From Comamonas resistens (GTDB taxonomy: Bacteria; Pseudomonadota; Gammaproteobacteria; Burkholderiales; Burkholderiaceae_C): a DNA stretch of 64,000 nucleotides. Positions 18,455 through 26,453 of this stretch are shown piece by piece (position 1 is the stretch's first letter; every line of letters begins with the position of its first letter). Made by a program: the position numbers and the translations under genes. The DNA is taken from the NCBI RefSeq assembly GCF_030064165.1, contig NZ_CP125947.1, positions 4,898,001 through 4,962,000 of the forward strand. The letters run 5' to 3'. The notes beneath the pieces are model-generated. The model saw only the letters and a program-made list of their open reading frames with translations. It made no database searches and was not told the origin of the DNA.

Positions 18455-18874
18455 ATGCACCACCACCTCTTTTCTTCCAGCCTTCCCACGGTTCTTGCCA
18501 TGCTGCTTTGCGGCTTTGCCACAGCAGCCCAGGCACAGGCCAAGGACCAGGATCTGGCCGAGCCCTCGCAAGCCATCGCCAGCCGCACGGTGACGCCCGT
18601 AGAAGCCCATGGGGCCACCCCGGCAGAAGCCACTGCCACGGAGCTACAGGCGCAAGCCACCACCCCGGCACCACAGCAGCCCACGCCCGACGAAAGTCAT
18701 ATCGTCATTGGCAGCGCCACGGAGCATTTGTTTGCGCTGCAGCGCAGCCTGCCCGCCCAGCGCCCCCGCCCCATCGATGGCGAGCAGGCCAGCCGCAGCC
18801 ATCAGCGCTACCTCAAGAGCTTTGAAACCACCATTCCCGAGAAATACGACACGGGCCTGGATGTCAAACGGTAA
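18455..18874 (+). CDS. DUF3613-like periplasmic protein of the Tad locus
   Basis: 139 residues: signal peptide (ending near AAQAQA), an Ala/Thr/Pro-rich spacer, then a C-terminal 65 residues matching the pattern of DUF3613 (GSATEHLFALQRSL, SHQRYLKSFETTIPEKYDTG). I recall this family in Tad loci of Burkholderiales, where its role is not established. It lies 9 bases after tadD and 32 before the TadE-like gene, so it is probably part of the same transcript. Confidence 0.75.
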   Translation: MHHHLFSSSLPTVLAMLLCGFATAAQAQAKDQDLAEPSQAIASRTVTPVEAHGATPAEATATELQAQATTPAPQQPTPDESHIVIGSATEHLFALQRSLPAQRPRPIDGEQASRSHQRYLKSFETTIPEKYDTGLDVKR

Positions 18875-18906
18875 GCCTTGAACACAGGAATGCAGGAGCC
18901 CAGACC

Positions 18907-19425
18907 ATGAAACCGCAGCATCACTACCCAGCCCCCTCAGGGGCCGCACGCCGCCGCCAGCGCGGCGTCTATGCGCTGGAATGGGCCATCATCTTTCCGG
19001 TGTTTTTCATGCTGCTGTATGCCATCATCAGCTTTGGTCTGGCATTTCTGGTGCGTGAATCCATGCAGTTTGCCGCCGAGGATGGCGCGCGCGCGGCCTT
19101 GCAATTCCAGCCCGGTCGCCAAGCCCGCCTGAACACAGCCAAAACCATAGCCGCCGACAAACTCAGTTGGCTGTCTGTGCAGCTGCGCCCCTCGGCAGAC
19201 TCCATCAACGCCAGTATCTGCCGTGTCGGCTCGCCCGAAGTCTGCTCTCCCACGCTGCCCTGTAGCTCCAGCGCAACCGAGCGCTGCATGGTCAGCCTGA
19301 GCTTCACGGTTGCCTATGGCTCAGCCCCCCTCGTACCGGGTCTGAGCATGCTCGGCATCCATCTTTTCAACCCTGAGCAACTAACCGCCAGTGCCAGCAT
19401 TCTTGTGGATGGTGGAGGTATCTGA
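18907..19425 (+). CDS. tadE: TadE-like pseudopilin
   Basis: 172 residues. Short basic leader, then a prepilin-like hydrophobic segment RGVYALEWAIIFPVFFMLL with the Glu of class III prepilin peptidase substrates. A small Cys-containing C-terminal domain follows (CRVGSPEVCSP and PCSSSATERC), possibly disulfide-bonded, which would fit the DsbA encoded elsewhere in the window. It probably acts as a minor pilin with the next product. Confidence 0.88.
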   Translation: MKPQHHYPAPSGAARRRQRGVYALEWAIIFPVFFMLLYAIISFGLAFLVRESMQFAAEDGARAALQFQPGRQARLNTAKTIAADKLSWLSVQLRPSADSINASICRVGSPEVCSPTLPCSSSATERCMVSLSFTVAYGSAPLVPGLSMLGIHLFNPEQLTASASILVDGGGI

Positions 19426-19426
19426 G

Positions 19427-19876
19427 ATGAACGACCACCGCTTCCTGCGCAACAGACAGACGGGCGTTGCCGCCGTGGAGTTTGCCCTTGTCGCCATCGT
19501 CATGCTGCTGCTCTTCATGGGAATCTTTATCTACTGGCATGTGCTGCAGACCCAGCAATCCGTGACCCGTGCCGCCGGTGATGGAGTCCGTCATGTGCAC
19601 GAGCTGCTCTTTTCAAGCCGCTTCCAAAATATCGACCTGCACGGTGAAGCCCACAAGGTGATTGAGCACAGCCTGAAGCAAAGTGGCTTGGCCCTTGATC
19701 ACCTGACACCTCAAGAGCTGGCAAACCTTGTGGCACTGACACCTCCGGAAAATCCCTCGACCTTGATCGTTACCTACCCCATTCAGTTGTTTCCGGGGAG
19801 CAGCAGCTCATTGCTGAATCCTCTGGGGGTCCCCAAACAATTGCAGTCACAAAGCGTGATCCAGCGAGCGCCTTGA
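19427..19876 (+). CDS. tadF: TadE/TadF-like pseudopilin
   Basis: 149 residues from the ATG at 19427, one base after the previous stop and behind a GGAGG site; the frame is open slightly upstream but inside tadE. The N-terminus has the TadE pattern TGVAAVEFALVAIVMLLLFM. No Cys is seen. It stands where TadF is expected, so the symbol is by position and pattern only. Confidence 0.85.
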   Translation: MNDHRFLRNRQTGVAAVEFALVAIVMLLLFMGIFIYWHVLQTQQSVTRAAGDGVRHVHELLFSSRFQNIDLHGEAHKVIEHSLKQSGLALDHLTPQELANLVALTPPENPSTLIVTYPIQLFPGSSSSLLNPLGVPKQLQSQSVIQRAP

Positions 19877-19890
19877 CGGAAGGACAAATC

Positions 19891-22152
19891 ATGCTCTCGA
19901 ACATTTCAGATAACCGACGCCGTCCAGCATCTGCAGCGCCCCAAAAGCAGCGCGGCGGCATTCTTGTGCAGTTTGCGCTGCTTACCGGCGTCATTTTTTC
20001 CATGCTGGGGGTGGTGGATCTCGGTTATATGTACTACGCCAAGCGTGATCTGCAGCGCATTGCGGATCTTGCAGCCATTGAAGCCGTGCAGGGCATTGAT
20101 CTGCAAACTCCCAACAGCAGTGTCTCCTGCCAGGTGGCAGGCACCGGCAGCATCGAGAATAACTGGCCCTCGCCTGTCACCCCGACGACCAAAACAGTGA
20201 CCTGCGGCGAATGGAGCACGAAAAAATATGCCGCGCCCCGCTACTTCCAGGGCGATACAACCCCTCTGAATGCAGCCCATGTCATTCTTCAAGGCGAATC
20301 CCCACGGTTAATTCCCGGTCCCTGGAGCCGCAGCATCCGCGTGGAAGCCATTGCCCAACGCAGTGAGCCGACCGCAGCATTCCAGGTCGGTTCCCAACTC
20401 CTGAACCTAGACAAGGACGCACCATTAGGCCGCCTGCTCACGCTCGTCGGCCTGGATGCCAGCAAACTGAGCGTTCTGGACTCCGGTGGCCTTGCCAATG
20501 CAAAGATCTCGCCCTCGGGCCTGCTGAAGGCACTGGGTGTCGATCTGGGCATTGAAGGACTCTCGGCTCTCACGCCGGACCAAATCGTCAACCTCAGCAG
20601 CCTGACTCTCCTGCAGATCCTCAATGCGTCCCTGGAAGTGATATCGGACAACACCCTCAAGGCGGACCTGACTGCCGTCATCGATGTCATCAAGGATTTG
20701 AAGATCGACGGCGTCAGGCTGCTGGATCTGAAAGTACCTCTCCTGGGAGACAGCAGCGCTGGCACTCCCGGGATTTTCACCTTCATCTCGCTGGGCAAGG
20801 ACACTTCGCCGAGCGGCGCAGCGCTCCAAGCGCAGGTGGGCGTCGGCGATATATTGAAGACCGCCATCATGATCGGCGCCAATGGGCACACCCTGGCCAT
20901 ACCCGAGCTGAACGTGCTCAACCTCGTGCAGGCCAGCCTCACCGTGGTCGAGCCTCCAACCATAGGGTCGGGACCTATCGGCACCATGGCCAACAGCTCC
21001 CAGGTACGGTTGAATCTGGATATCGACTCCAACCGTCTTCCACTTCTCGGCCCCCTACTCAGCCTAATCAATCTTCGTATCAACCTACCCATCAAGATTG
21101 ATGGCGTCAGCGCCGATGCGACCCTGGACGCTCTTTATTGTCCGGATCCTAGTCGGGACAATCGGCCCGCCATGGGCCTGGGCGTCGATTCCCGAGTCGC
21201 AAAAATAACCATTGGACATACGGACAAGCTTGCAACCGATCCGGAGAACGTCCTTATCAAAACACCGCTCTCCTTACAAGTCCGAGGGCCGATCACGACG
21301 AAGGTGCTGGCAGACCACGACGATATCGATCACCTGATCAAGGATGAATCCGATTGGACCCGTGAAAACCGCCTGTTTCTCGGAGACACGGTTGGAGCAC
21401 TCCTCGACACCATCTTCAATCTGCTCGGCGGCATCTTCTCGCCTCCCATCATCAGCAGTGACTGGACAGGCATGAGCACGAGCGGCAACGCCGAAGACGC
21501 ATTGAATGCGCAGCTTCAGATGCTCGCCAAGACCTATCTCGAGAAAACCAAGGTCAATGGTTTCTACAACGTGGATGCGGCCACAGCCCTCATGCTGAAC
21601 GGCCAGGGCGTCGCAGGAGAAGAAGGTGCCATGGGCAAGCTCGTCACCGGTAATTTCTCCTTCAACAATGCAATTCCCGTCAGTTGCGTGTTGGCCATCT
21701 GTCCCACCAGCAGTTGGACCACAGGCACCTTCTCCCAAGCATTCAAGGCCTATACCAGCGTGCCCTACAGCGTCCTGGATTTGGTCGGCGTCTCGACCCT
21801 GGGCAATGGCTACTACAGCTGCTCCGGCCTGCTGTCCTCCTTGCTGGCCTGGAATTCCTGCGTACTCGGCAATCTGAGCAACCTGCTCAAGCTGCATAGC
21901 GACAAGGTCAATCTCACGGACAGCAATGCGCTTGTCAACTCGCTCAAGAACACGAGCACGAACAACGTGACCTGCAGCGGAGCGCTTTGCGTACTTCTGC
22001 AACCCATACTAAAGCCCATCAAATCGATTCTGAATCTCCTGGGCAGCGCACTCCTGTCCCCCCTGCTTACCAAGGTTCTCGGGCTCGAGTTGGGCCGCAG
22101 CGAAGTCAAGGCACTCGACATCAACTGCAACTCTGCCCAGTTGGTGTATTGA
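19891..22152 (+). CDS. tadG: Large TadG-like pilus protein
   Basis: 753 residues from the ATG at 19891, preceded by GGAAGGA; an in-frame TTG at 19873 overlaps tadF. The N-terminal 70 residues show the TadG pattern: hydrophobic segment ILVQFALLTGVIFSMLG, then YYAKRDLQRIADLAAIEAVQ. The remaining 680 residues are Leu/Ser/Asp-rich with many LL-D and L-P-L motifs, consistent with the DUF2134/Tad_C family. Bases here are visibly less GC-biased than in tadA-tadD, which fits a fast-evolving exported passenger. No von Willebrand domain was recognised. Confidence 0.82.
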   Translation: MLSNISDNRRRPASAAPQKQRGGILVQFALLTGVIFSMLGVVDLGYMYYAKRDLQRIADLAAIEAVQGIDLQTPNSSVSCQVAGTGSIENNWPSPVTPTTKTVTCGEWSTKKYAAPRYFQGDTTPLNAAHVILQGESPRLIPGPWSRSIRVEAIAQRSEPTAAFQVGSQLLNLDKDAPLGRLLTLVGLDASKLSVLDSGGLANAKISPSGLLKALGVDLGIEGLSALTPDQIVNLSSLTLLQILNASLEVISDNTLKADLTAVIDVIKDLKIDGVRLLDLKVPLLGDSSAGTPGIFTFISLGKDTSPSGAALQAQVGVGDILKTAIMIGANGHTLAIPELNVLNLVQASLTVVEPPTIGSGPIGTMANSSQVRLNLDIDSNRLPLLGPLLSLINLRINLPIKIDGVSADATLDALYCPDPSRDNRPAMGLGVDSRVAKITIGHTDKLATDPENVLIKTPLSLQVRGPITTKVLADHDDIDHLIKDESDWTRENRLFLGDTVGALLDTIFNLLGGIFSPPIISSDWTGMSTSGNAEDALNAQLQMLAKTYLEKTKVNGFYNVDAATALMLNGQGVAGEEGAMGKLVTGNFSFNNAIPVSCVLAICPTSSWTTGTFSQAFKAYTSVPYSVLDLVGVSTLGNGYYSCSGLLSSLLAWNSCVLGNLSNLLKLHSDKVNLTDSNALVNSLKNTSTNNVTCSGALCVLLQPILKPIKSILNLLGSALLSPLLTKVLGLELGRSEVKALDINCNSAQLVY

Positions 22153-22188
22153 GAAGAGAACAATGAACCAACAACAAGGAACCCCACA

Positions 22189-23574
22189 GTGAATCTGGAC
22201 GAGCTGGTCATCTATGTCTGGGAAGGTCAGGCCGATATTGCCGAACGGGTGGAGCGCTGCATGCTCAATCTGGGCGTGGATGTGATCCGTGCCGACGGCC
22301 TGAGCCTGTCGGCCGACACCGGTGAGCTGGGTAATGCGATTGCGGTGGTCAGCGTCACGGTGCTGGAGGGTGCGCGCTTCACACGCCAAGGCGTGGAGGG
22401 TACCTTCGGCATGCCGGTGCTCTGGGTCAGCGCCAATCAGCGCGAGGCCAGCCCCGGCAGCTATGCGGCCGAGTATTCGCATGTGCTGCCCTTTGACTTC
22501 ACGGGCGCCGAGTTGCGCGCCATGCTGGTTCGCATACTGCGGCGCATGCAGAGCAACCAGCGCCAGGTGCAGCGCTCGGGCGACATCATTGCCGTGGCCG
22601 AATCCATGCAGCGCCTGCTGCGCGATGTGGACACCTTTGCCGACTGCGAGCACAGCGTGCTCATCAGCGGCGAAACCGGCGTGGGCAAGGAGCGCATTGC
22701 GGAGCGCCTGCACGAGCACAACAGCTGCTACGGGCAGGGGCCCTTCGTGGTGGTGAACTGCGGCGCGATTCCGGACGGGCTGTTCGAGTCGCTGTTCTTC
22801 GGCCACGCCAAGGGCTCGTTCACCGGCGCCGTGACGGCGCACAAGGGCTTTCTGGAGCAGGCCAACGGCGGCACGCTATTCCTGGACGAGATTGCCGATC
22901 TGCCGCTGTACCAGCAGGTCAAGCTGCTGCGGGTGCTGGAGGAGCGTTCGGTCACGCGGCTGGGCTCGGCCGCACCGGTACGGCTGGACTTCCGGCTGGT
23001 GGCCGCCACCAACAAGCCGCTGCGTGAGCTGGTACACGAGGGCAAGTTCCGCGCCGACCTGTTCTTCCGCCTGGCCGTGATCGAGCTGCAGATTCCCAGC
23101 CTGGAAGAGCGCGGCGAACCCGACAAGCTGGCCATCTTCCACAGCATTTTGCGCAAGGTGGTGGGCGAGGACATCATGACCGAGTTGGGCGAGCCGCCCT
23201 TCTTCATCATGGACGCGGTGGCGCAGATGTACTTCCCCGGCAATGTGCGCGAACTGCGCAACTTGGCAGAGCGCATCGGCGTTGCCGCGCGCCAGACCCG
23301 CGACTGGACGGCCGACGGCGCGACGGAGCGCATCCTCAAGTACGCGCAAAGCCTGTCGGCCAATACCCTCCCGGTGGACGCGGGCAACGAGCCCCTGCTG
23401 GCCAACCGCAGCAACTGGGACATGGACGAGCGCAACCGCATCATCGCCGCACTGGGCTCCAACGACTGGAAGCGCCAGAACACGGCCCAGCACCTGGGCA
23501 TCAGCCGCAAGGTGCTGTGGGAAAAAATGCGCAAGTACCAGATCAGCGACGGAGAGCCGGAAGTGCCCAGGTAA
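22189..23574 (+). CDS. Sigma-54-dependent transcriptional regulator with a pseudo-receiver
   Basis: 461 residues from a GTG behind AAGGA. Residues 1-118 look like a receiver-type domain, but the position of the phospho-accepting Asp reads [10 protein letters not shown], so it is probably not phosphorylated. The AAA+ domain is complete: Walker A GETGVGKE (161-168), the sigma-54 contact loop GSFTGA (209-214), Walker [14 protein letters not shown] (227-239). The C-terminus has a Fis-type helix-turn-helix ([20 protein letters not shown]). It lies 36 bases after tadG and is the likely activator of this locus with RpoN (encoded at 50028-51623). Confidence 0.92.
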   Translation: MNLDELVIYVWEGQADIAERVERCMLNLGVDVIRADGLSLSADTGELGNAIAVVSVTVLEGARFTRQGVEGTFGMPVLWVSANQREASPGSYAAEYSHVLPFDFTGAELRAMLVRILRRMQSNQRQVQRSGDIIAVAESMQRLLRDVDTFADCEHSVLISGETGVGKERIAERLHEHNSCYGQGPFVVVNCGAIPDGLFESLFFGHAKGSFTGAVTAHKGFLEQANGGTLFLDEIADLPLYQQVKLLRVLEERSVTRLGSAAPVRLDFRLVAATNKPLRELVHEGKFRADLFFRLAVIELQIPSLEERGEPDKLAIFHSILRKVVGEDIMTELGEPPFFIMDAVAQMYFPGNVRELRNLAERIGVAARQTRDWTADGATERILKYAQSLSANTLPVDAGNEPLLANRSNWDMDERNRIIAALGSNDWKRQNTAQHLGISRKVLWEKMRKYQISDGEPEVPR

Positions 23575-23659
23575 AGCGCTCCCTGAGCCGCCCTGTGCAG
23601 GGTGCGCAGGCGCAGCCTCTTCGAACCCCATCGTCAAGACCTCCCCAAACCCGGAACCC

Positions 23660-24916
23660 ATGCAGGAAAAGCCTCTTATCGTTTTTGTCGGCGCCGTCTT
23701 TCCCAGCCAGTACACGCTGCTGTGCAGCCACCTGCGCAAGACCGGCATGGCCGATGCCTGGTTCATGACCACGCCGGGCCACAAGGCGCGCCATGACAAG
23801 GAGTATGACCATCTGCTGTCCTTCCAGCCCGACGGCAAGATCGTCGGCCCGCAAAGCTATTACTACACCAGCAAGCTGGAGCGCTCGGCGCGCATCAGCC
23901 GCGGCCTGCTGCAAGCGCTGCTGGCTTTCGAGAAGGAGCGCGGCCGCCGCATCGACCTGATCGTCGCGCATTCGCTGTGGGGCGCGCCCAACTGGCTGTA
24001 TGACGAGCTGGATGCGGCCGTGGTCAGCTATATCGAGTTCCCCAGCTTTCTGAGCCACGGCTGGGATGCGGCCTATCCGCCCGACCAGTCGCAGCGCATG
24101 AGCGACCGCAACCGCGAGATGCTGCATTACCACCAAGTTCTGTGCAGCGACCTTACCATCGTGCCCAGCGCCCATGCGCGCTCGCTGTTCCCGCCTTTGC
24201 TGCAGCAGAACATCGAGGTGCAGTTCGAGGGCTTCGACATCCAGCCGCCGCTTAGGAGCGCACAGCCCCCCGGACAGACTGGCAAGGACAAGCCGTTCAC
24301 GATCGCGTTCTCCGCGCGCGATCTCTCCAGCGCCAAAGGCTTTGAGACCTATATGCGCCTAGTCGATCGCCTGGTGCGCGAGGGAGATGGCAAGAACGCA
24401 CGCTTCATCGCCATCGGCGACCCCAAGGCCTCGTCCTATGGCTACGAGCAGCAATGGGTGCAGCGGCGCTACAAGGCCGAAGATCTGAGCTTCAAGGATC
24501 ACCTGCTCAGGATCTATCCCGCCGCCGAGGTCGTGGAGTTCCCCGGCCGCCTGCCCTATGCAGAATTTGCGCAACTGCTGGCCGAAGTGGATTTGTTCCT
24601 CTATCCGTTGCGCCATGGCGTGGCCAACTGGGGCCTGATGGAGATTCTAGCGCGTGGCGGCTGCGTGATCGGCTCCAACTGGGGCTTTGTCCCCGAGCTG
24701 GTGCAGCACGACATCAACGGCATGCTAATGCCCGACAACGACGATGCGTGGATGGATGCCATCCTTCAGTTGCGCAACGACCCGGCACGTCGTGCGCGCT
24801 ATAGCCAGGCAGCGCTGGAGACGGGCAAGCGTTTTCACATCTCGAACGTTGCGCCACGCTTCATGGAAATGTTCCGCCTGGCGATTGTCAGAAAAAAGGT
24901 CAAGGCCTTGCGCTGA
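23660..24916 (+). CDS. Glycosyltransferase, GT4-like
   Basis: 418 residues from the ATG at 23660. It begins KPLIVFVGAVFPSQYTLLCSHL, a Rossmann-like acceptor domain, and ends with a donor-binding domain containing ARGGCVIGSNWGFVPELV and an E-x7-E-like region (LMEILARGG). The chemistry would be transfer of a sugar from a nucleotide sugar to an acceptor. It follows the regulator gene by 85 bases on the same strand, so it may glycosylate pilin or a surface polymer, but neither acceptor nor sugar can be read from sequence. Weak hairpins follow the stop. Confidence 0.75.
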   Translation: MQEKPLIVFVGAVFPSQYTLLCSHLRKTGMADAWFMTTPGHKARHDKEYDHLLSFQPDGKIVGPQSYYYTSKLERSARISRGLLQALLAFEKERGRRIDLIVAHSLWGAPNWLYDELDAAVVSYIEFPSFLSHGWDAAYPPDQSQRMSDRNREMLHYHQVLCSDLTIVPSAHARSLFPPLLQQNIEVQFEGFDIQPPLRSAQPPGQTGKDKPFTIAFSARDLSSAKGFETYMRLVDRLVREGDGKNARFIAIGDPKASSYGYEQQWVQRRYKAEDLSFKDHLLRIYPAAEVVEFPGRLPYAEFAQLLAEVDLFLYPLRHGVANWGLMEILARGGCVIGSNWGFVPELVQHDINGMLMPDNDDAWMDAILQLRNDPARRARYSQAALETGKRFHISNVAPRFMEMFRLAIVRKKVKALR

Positions 24917-24962
24917 CGGCCAGCGCCCCGACAGCAAGAAGTGAGCACGTTCTCGGAACGTG
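24911..24962. terminator. Two small hairpins between convergent genes
   Basis: A stem GCGCTG/CAGCGC at 24911-24927 overlaps the stop codon of the glycosyltransferase gene. A perfect stem CACGTTC/GAACGTG (24946-24952 and 24956-24962, three-base loop) follows. T tracts are short, so termination strength is uncertain. Confidence 0.45.
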
Positions 24963-24971
24963 TTGACGTTC

Positions 24972-25289
24972 TTACTGCAGGGCCTTGATCAGCTTGAGAG
25001 CGATGTCCTGCAGCGGCGGCTGCAGTTTTCTATAGCAGTCGAGCAAGCGTTGCTCATCGCTGGGCAGGGTGGCGGCCTCAACATGCAGATCAGCCATCAG
25101 TTCTAGTGCCGTGGTTTGCAGCCCGACCGCCAGGCGGGCCAGTGTGTCGTTCTTGAGGGTGCGAATCGCCCCGGACTCGATCTGCGAAACGGCCGATGCC
25201 GTGACCTCCGCCATCTGCGCCAGCCGCCCCTGACTCAAGCCCAACTCTTGCCGCCGAGCGCGTATGCGTTCACCTAAATGCGTCATCAA
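24972..25289 (-). CDS. XRE-family helix-turn-helix regulator
   Basis: 105 residues. Residues 5-60 form a Cro/CI-type HTH: RARRQELGLSQGRLAQMAEV, then ASAVSQIESG. The C-terminal part (LPSDEQRLLDCYRKLQPPLQDIALKLIKAL) is a short amphipathic tail seen in small one-domain regulators. No partner toxin or target operator is evident beside it. It is downstream of a GC-rich repeat that separates it from the YecA-type gene. Confidence 0.85.
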   Translation of the reverse strand: MMTHLGERIRARRQELGLSQGRLAQMAEVTASAVSQIESGAIRTLKNDTLARLAVGLQTTALELMADLHVEAATLPSDEQRLLDCYRKLQPPLQDIALKLIKALQ

Positions 25290-25344
25290 CCAATCCCGCT
25301 TGTCTCATTGCAGCGCTTGCTGCTGAAACGCGCCGCTACAGGCC

Positions 25345-25442
25345 AGAGACAGCAAGCAAGGGCCACCCCGCAGCGAGGCCGTCGTTCCCCTCCGCGAAGC
25401 AGAGAGGGGGAAACGGCACAGCCACTCAGGGGGTGACTCTGG
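25345..25442. repeat. GC-rich multi-hairpin intergenic repeat, copy A
   Basis: Starts with AGCAAGCAAGGGCC and ends CACTCAGGGGGTGAC. It shares its order of blocks with copy B at 54183-54257: a GCAGCGAGGC-like element, C-run/G-run pair and a CTCAGGGGG end. In both places the CTCAGGGGG end touches the stop codon of a minus-strand gene (here the YecA-type gene). It probably acts as a 3' structure. I recall similar sequences in Comamonadaceae. Confidence 0.7.
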
Positions 25443-26291
25443 TCATCCCCCGTGGCACTTCTTGAATTTCTTGCCGCTGCCGCAGTGGCAAGGGTCGTTG
25501 CGGCCCAACTGTTCGCCCTTGACGATGGTTTCCTGACGGGGACCCATGCTTTTCCACAGACGATGCAGGTCATAGACAGCCCAGATGGCTTCGCCAAAGG
25601 CGTCCACGCGCTCCTGGCTGGTCGATGCGGGGCCAGCTTCGTCATACAGGTTCAGGGCAGGAGTATCTGTATCGTCTTCGGTCAGGTTGACGATGAATTC
25701 CATGGCGGCGTCCAGCCACTGCGCAGCTTCCTTGTCGCGGGGAGCCGCCCATTCCTCGGCCCAGTTTTCCACCACGAACATGAAGCCCAGCGCCCAGACT
25801 TGCGAGAAGGAAGGCACTTCTTCGCCTTCCAGCTCGGCCTGCTCGGCTTCGGGCAGCATCAGGATGGCGCCGCGGGTGTCCAGAGCTTCGGGCTGGAAAG
25901 CCATGTCGTCAGCCAGAGACTTGACTTCGGTGTCCAGCTGCTCGCGCACCTCGTTCATGCGCAGCTCGAACAGCTCCATGAAACGGGCCTGCTGGGCTTC
26001 GTCCTTGAAGGCTTCCAGCTTGGGCAAAGGCTGACCTTTCGCCACTTGCAGCGCTTCGCCATCGCCCAGCAGCATGGGCATGTATTCGGCGGCAGCGATG
26101 GGACGACGCGTGCAGACCAAAGCGGTCAGGAAACCGTCGCAGAACTCCCACTGAGGGATTTCGTCGCCACGCGTGCGCAGCTCGTCGAGCAGCGCATCCA
26201 GCTCTTCCAGTTGCTCGTTGCTCAGTGCGCCCTGGGGCATGTCGGAGATCGCCGCATCTTCGGCCGCGGGAGTGCTTGTTGGGTCTTGCAT
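25443..26291 (-). CDS. UPF0149 (YecA-type) protein with C-terminal SEC-C zinc motif
   Basis: 282 residues. The main part (about 25-240) is an acidic helical UPF0149 domain, for example [20 protein letters not shown]. The last 20 residues are a SEC-C zinc-binding motif ([17 protein letters not shown]), as found at the C-terminus of SecA. The function of this family is not settled; the SEC-C tail suggests contact with ribosomes or translocation partners. It is divergent from the GltB-like gene, with 162 bases between them holding both promoters. Confidence 0.88.
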   Translation of the reverse strand: MQDPTSTPAAEDAAISDMPQGALSNEQLEELDALLDELRTRGDEIPQWEFCDGFLTALVCTRRPIAAAEYMPMLLGDGEALQVAKGQPLPKLEAFKDEAQQARFMELFELRMNEVREQLDTEVKSLADDMAFQPEALDTRGAILMLPEAEQAELEGEEVPSFSQVWALGFMFVVENWAEEWAAPRDKEAAQWLDAAMEFIVNLTEDDTDTPALNLYDEAGPASTSQERVDAFGEAIWAVYDLHRLWKSMGPRQETIVKGEQLGRNDPCHCGSGKKFKKCHGG

Positions 26292-26453
26292 GGGGAAAGG
26301 CTTCTATGATGGCCCGGACTGTTTTTCATCACTATCGAAGTGCAGGGCCGATGATGGAACGCGGGAGGCTGTTGCATCCGGTCAGGATGCTCCCGTACTG
26401 GGCGGAATTTTAGCGGGCCACCATCAACATACCCTGCCAGGGGAGTATCTGCA

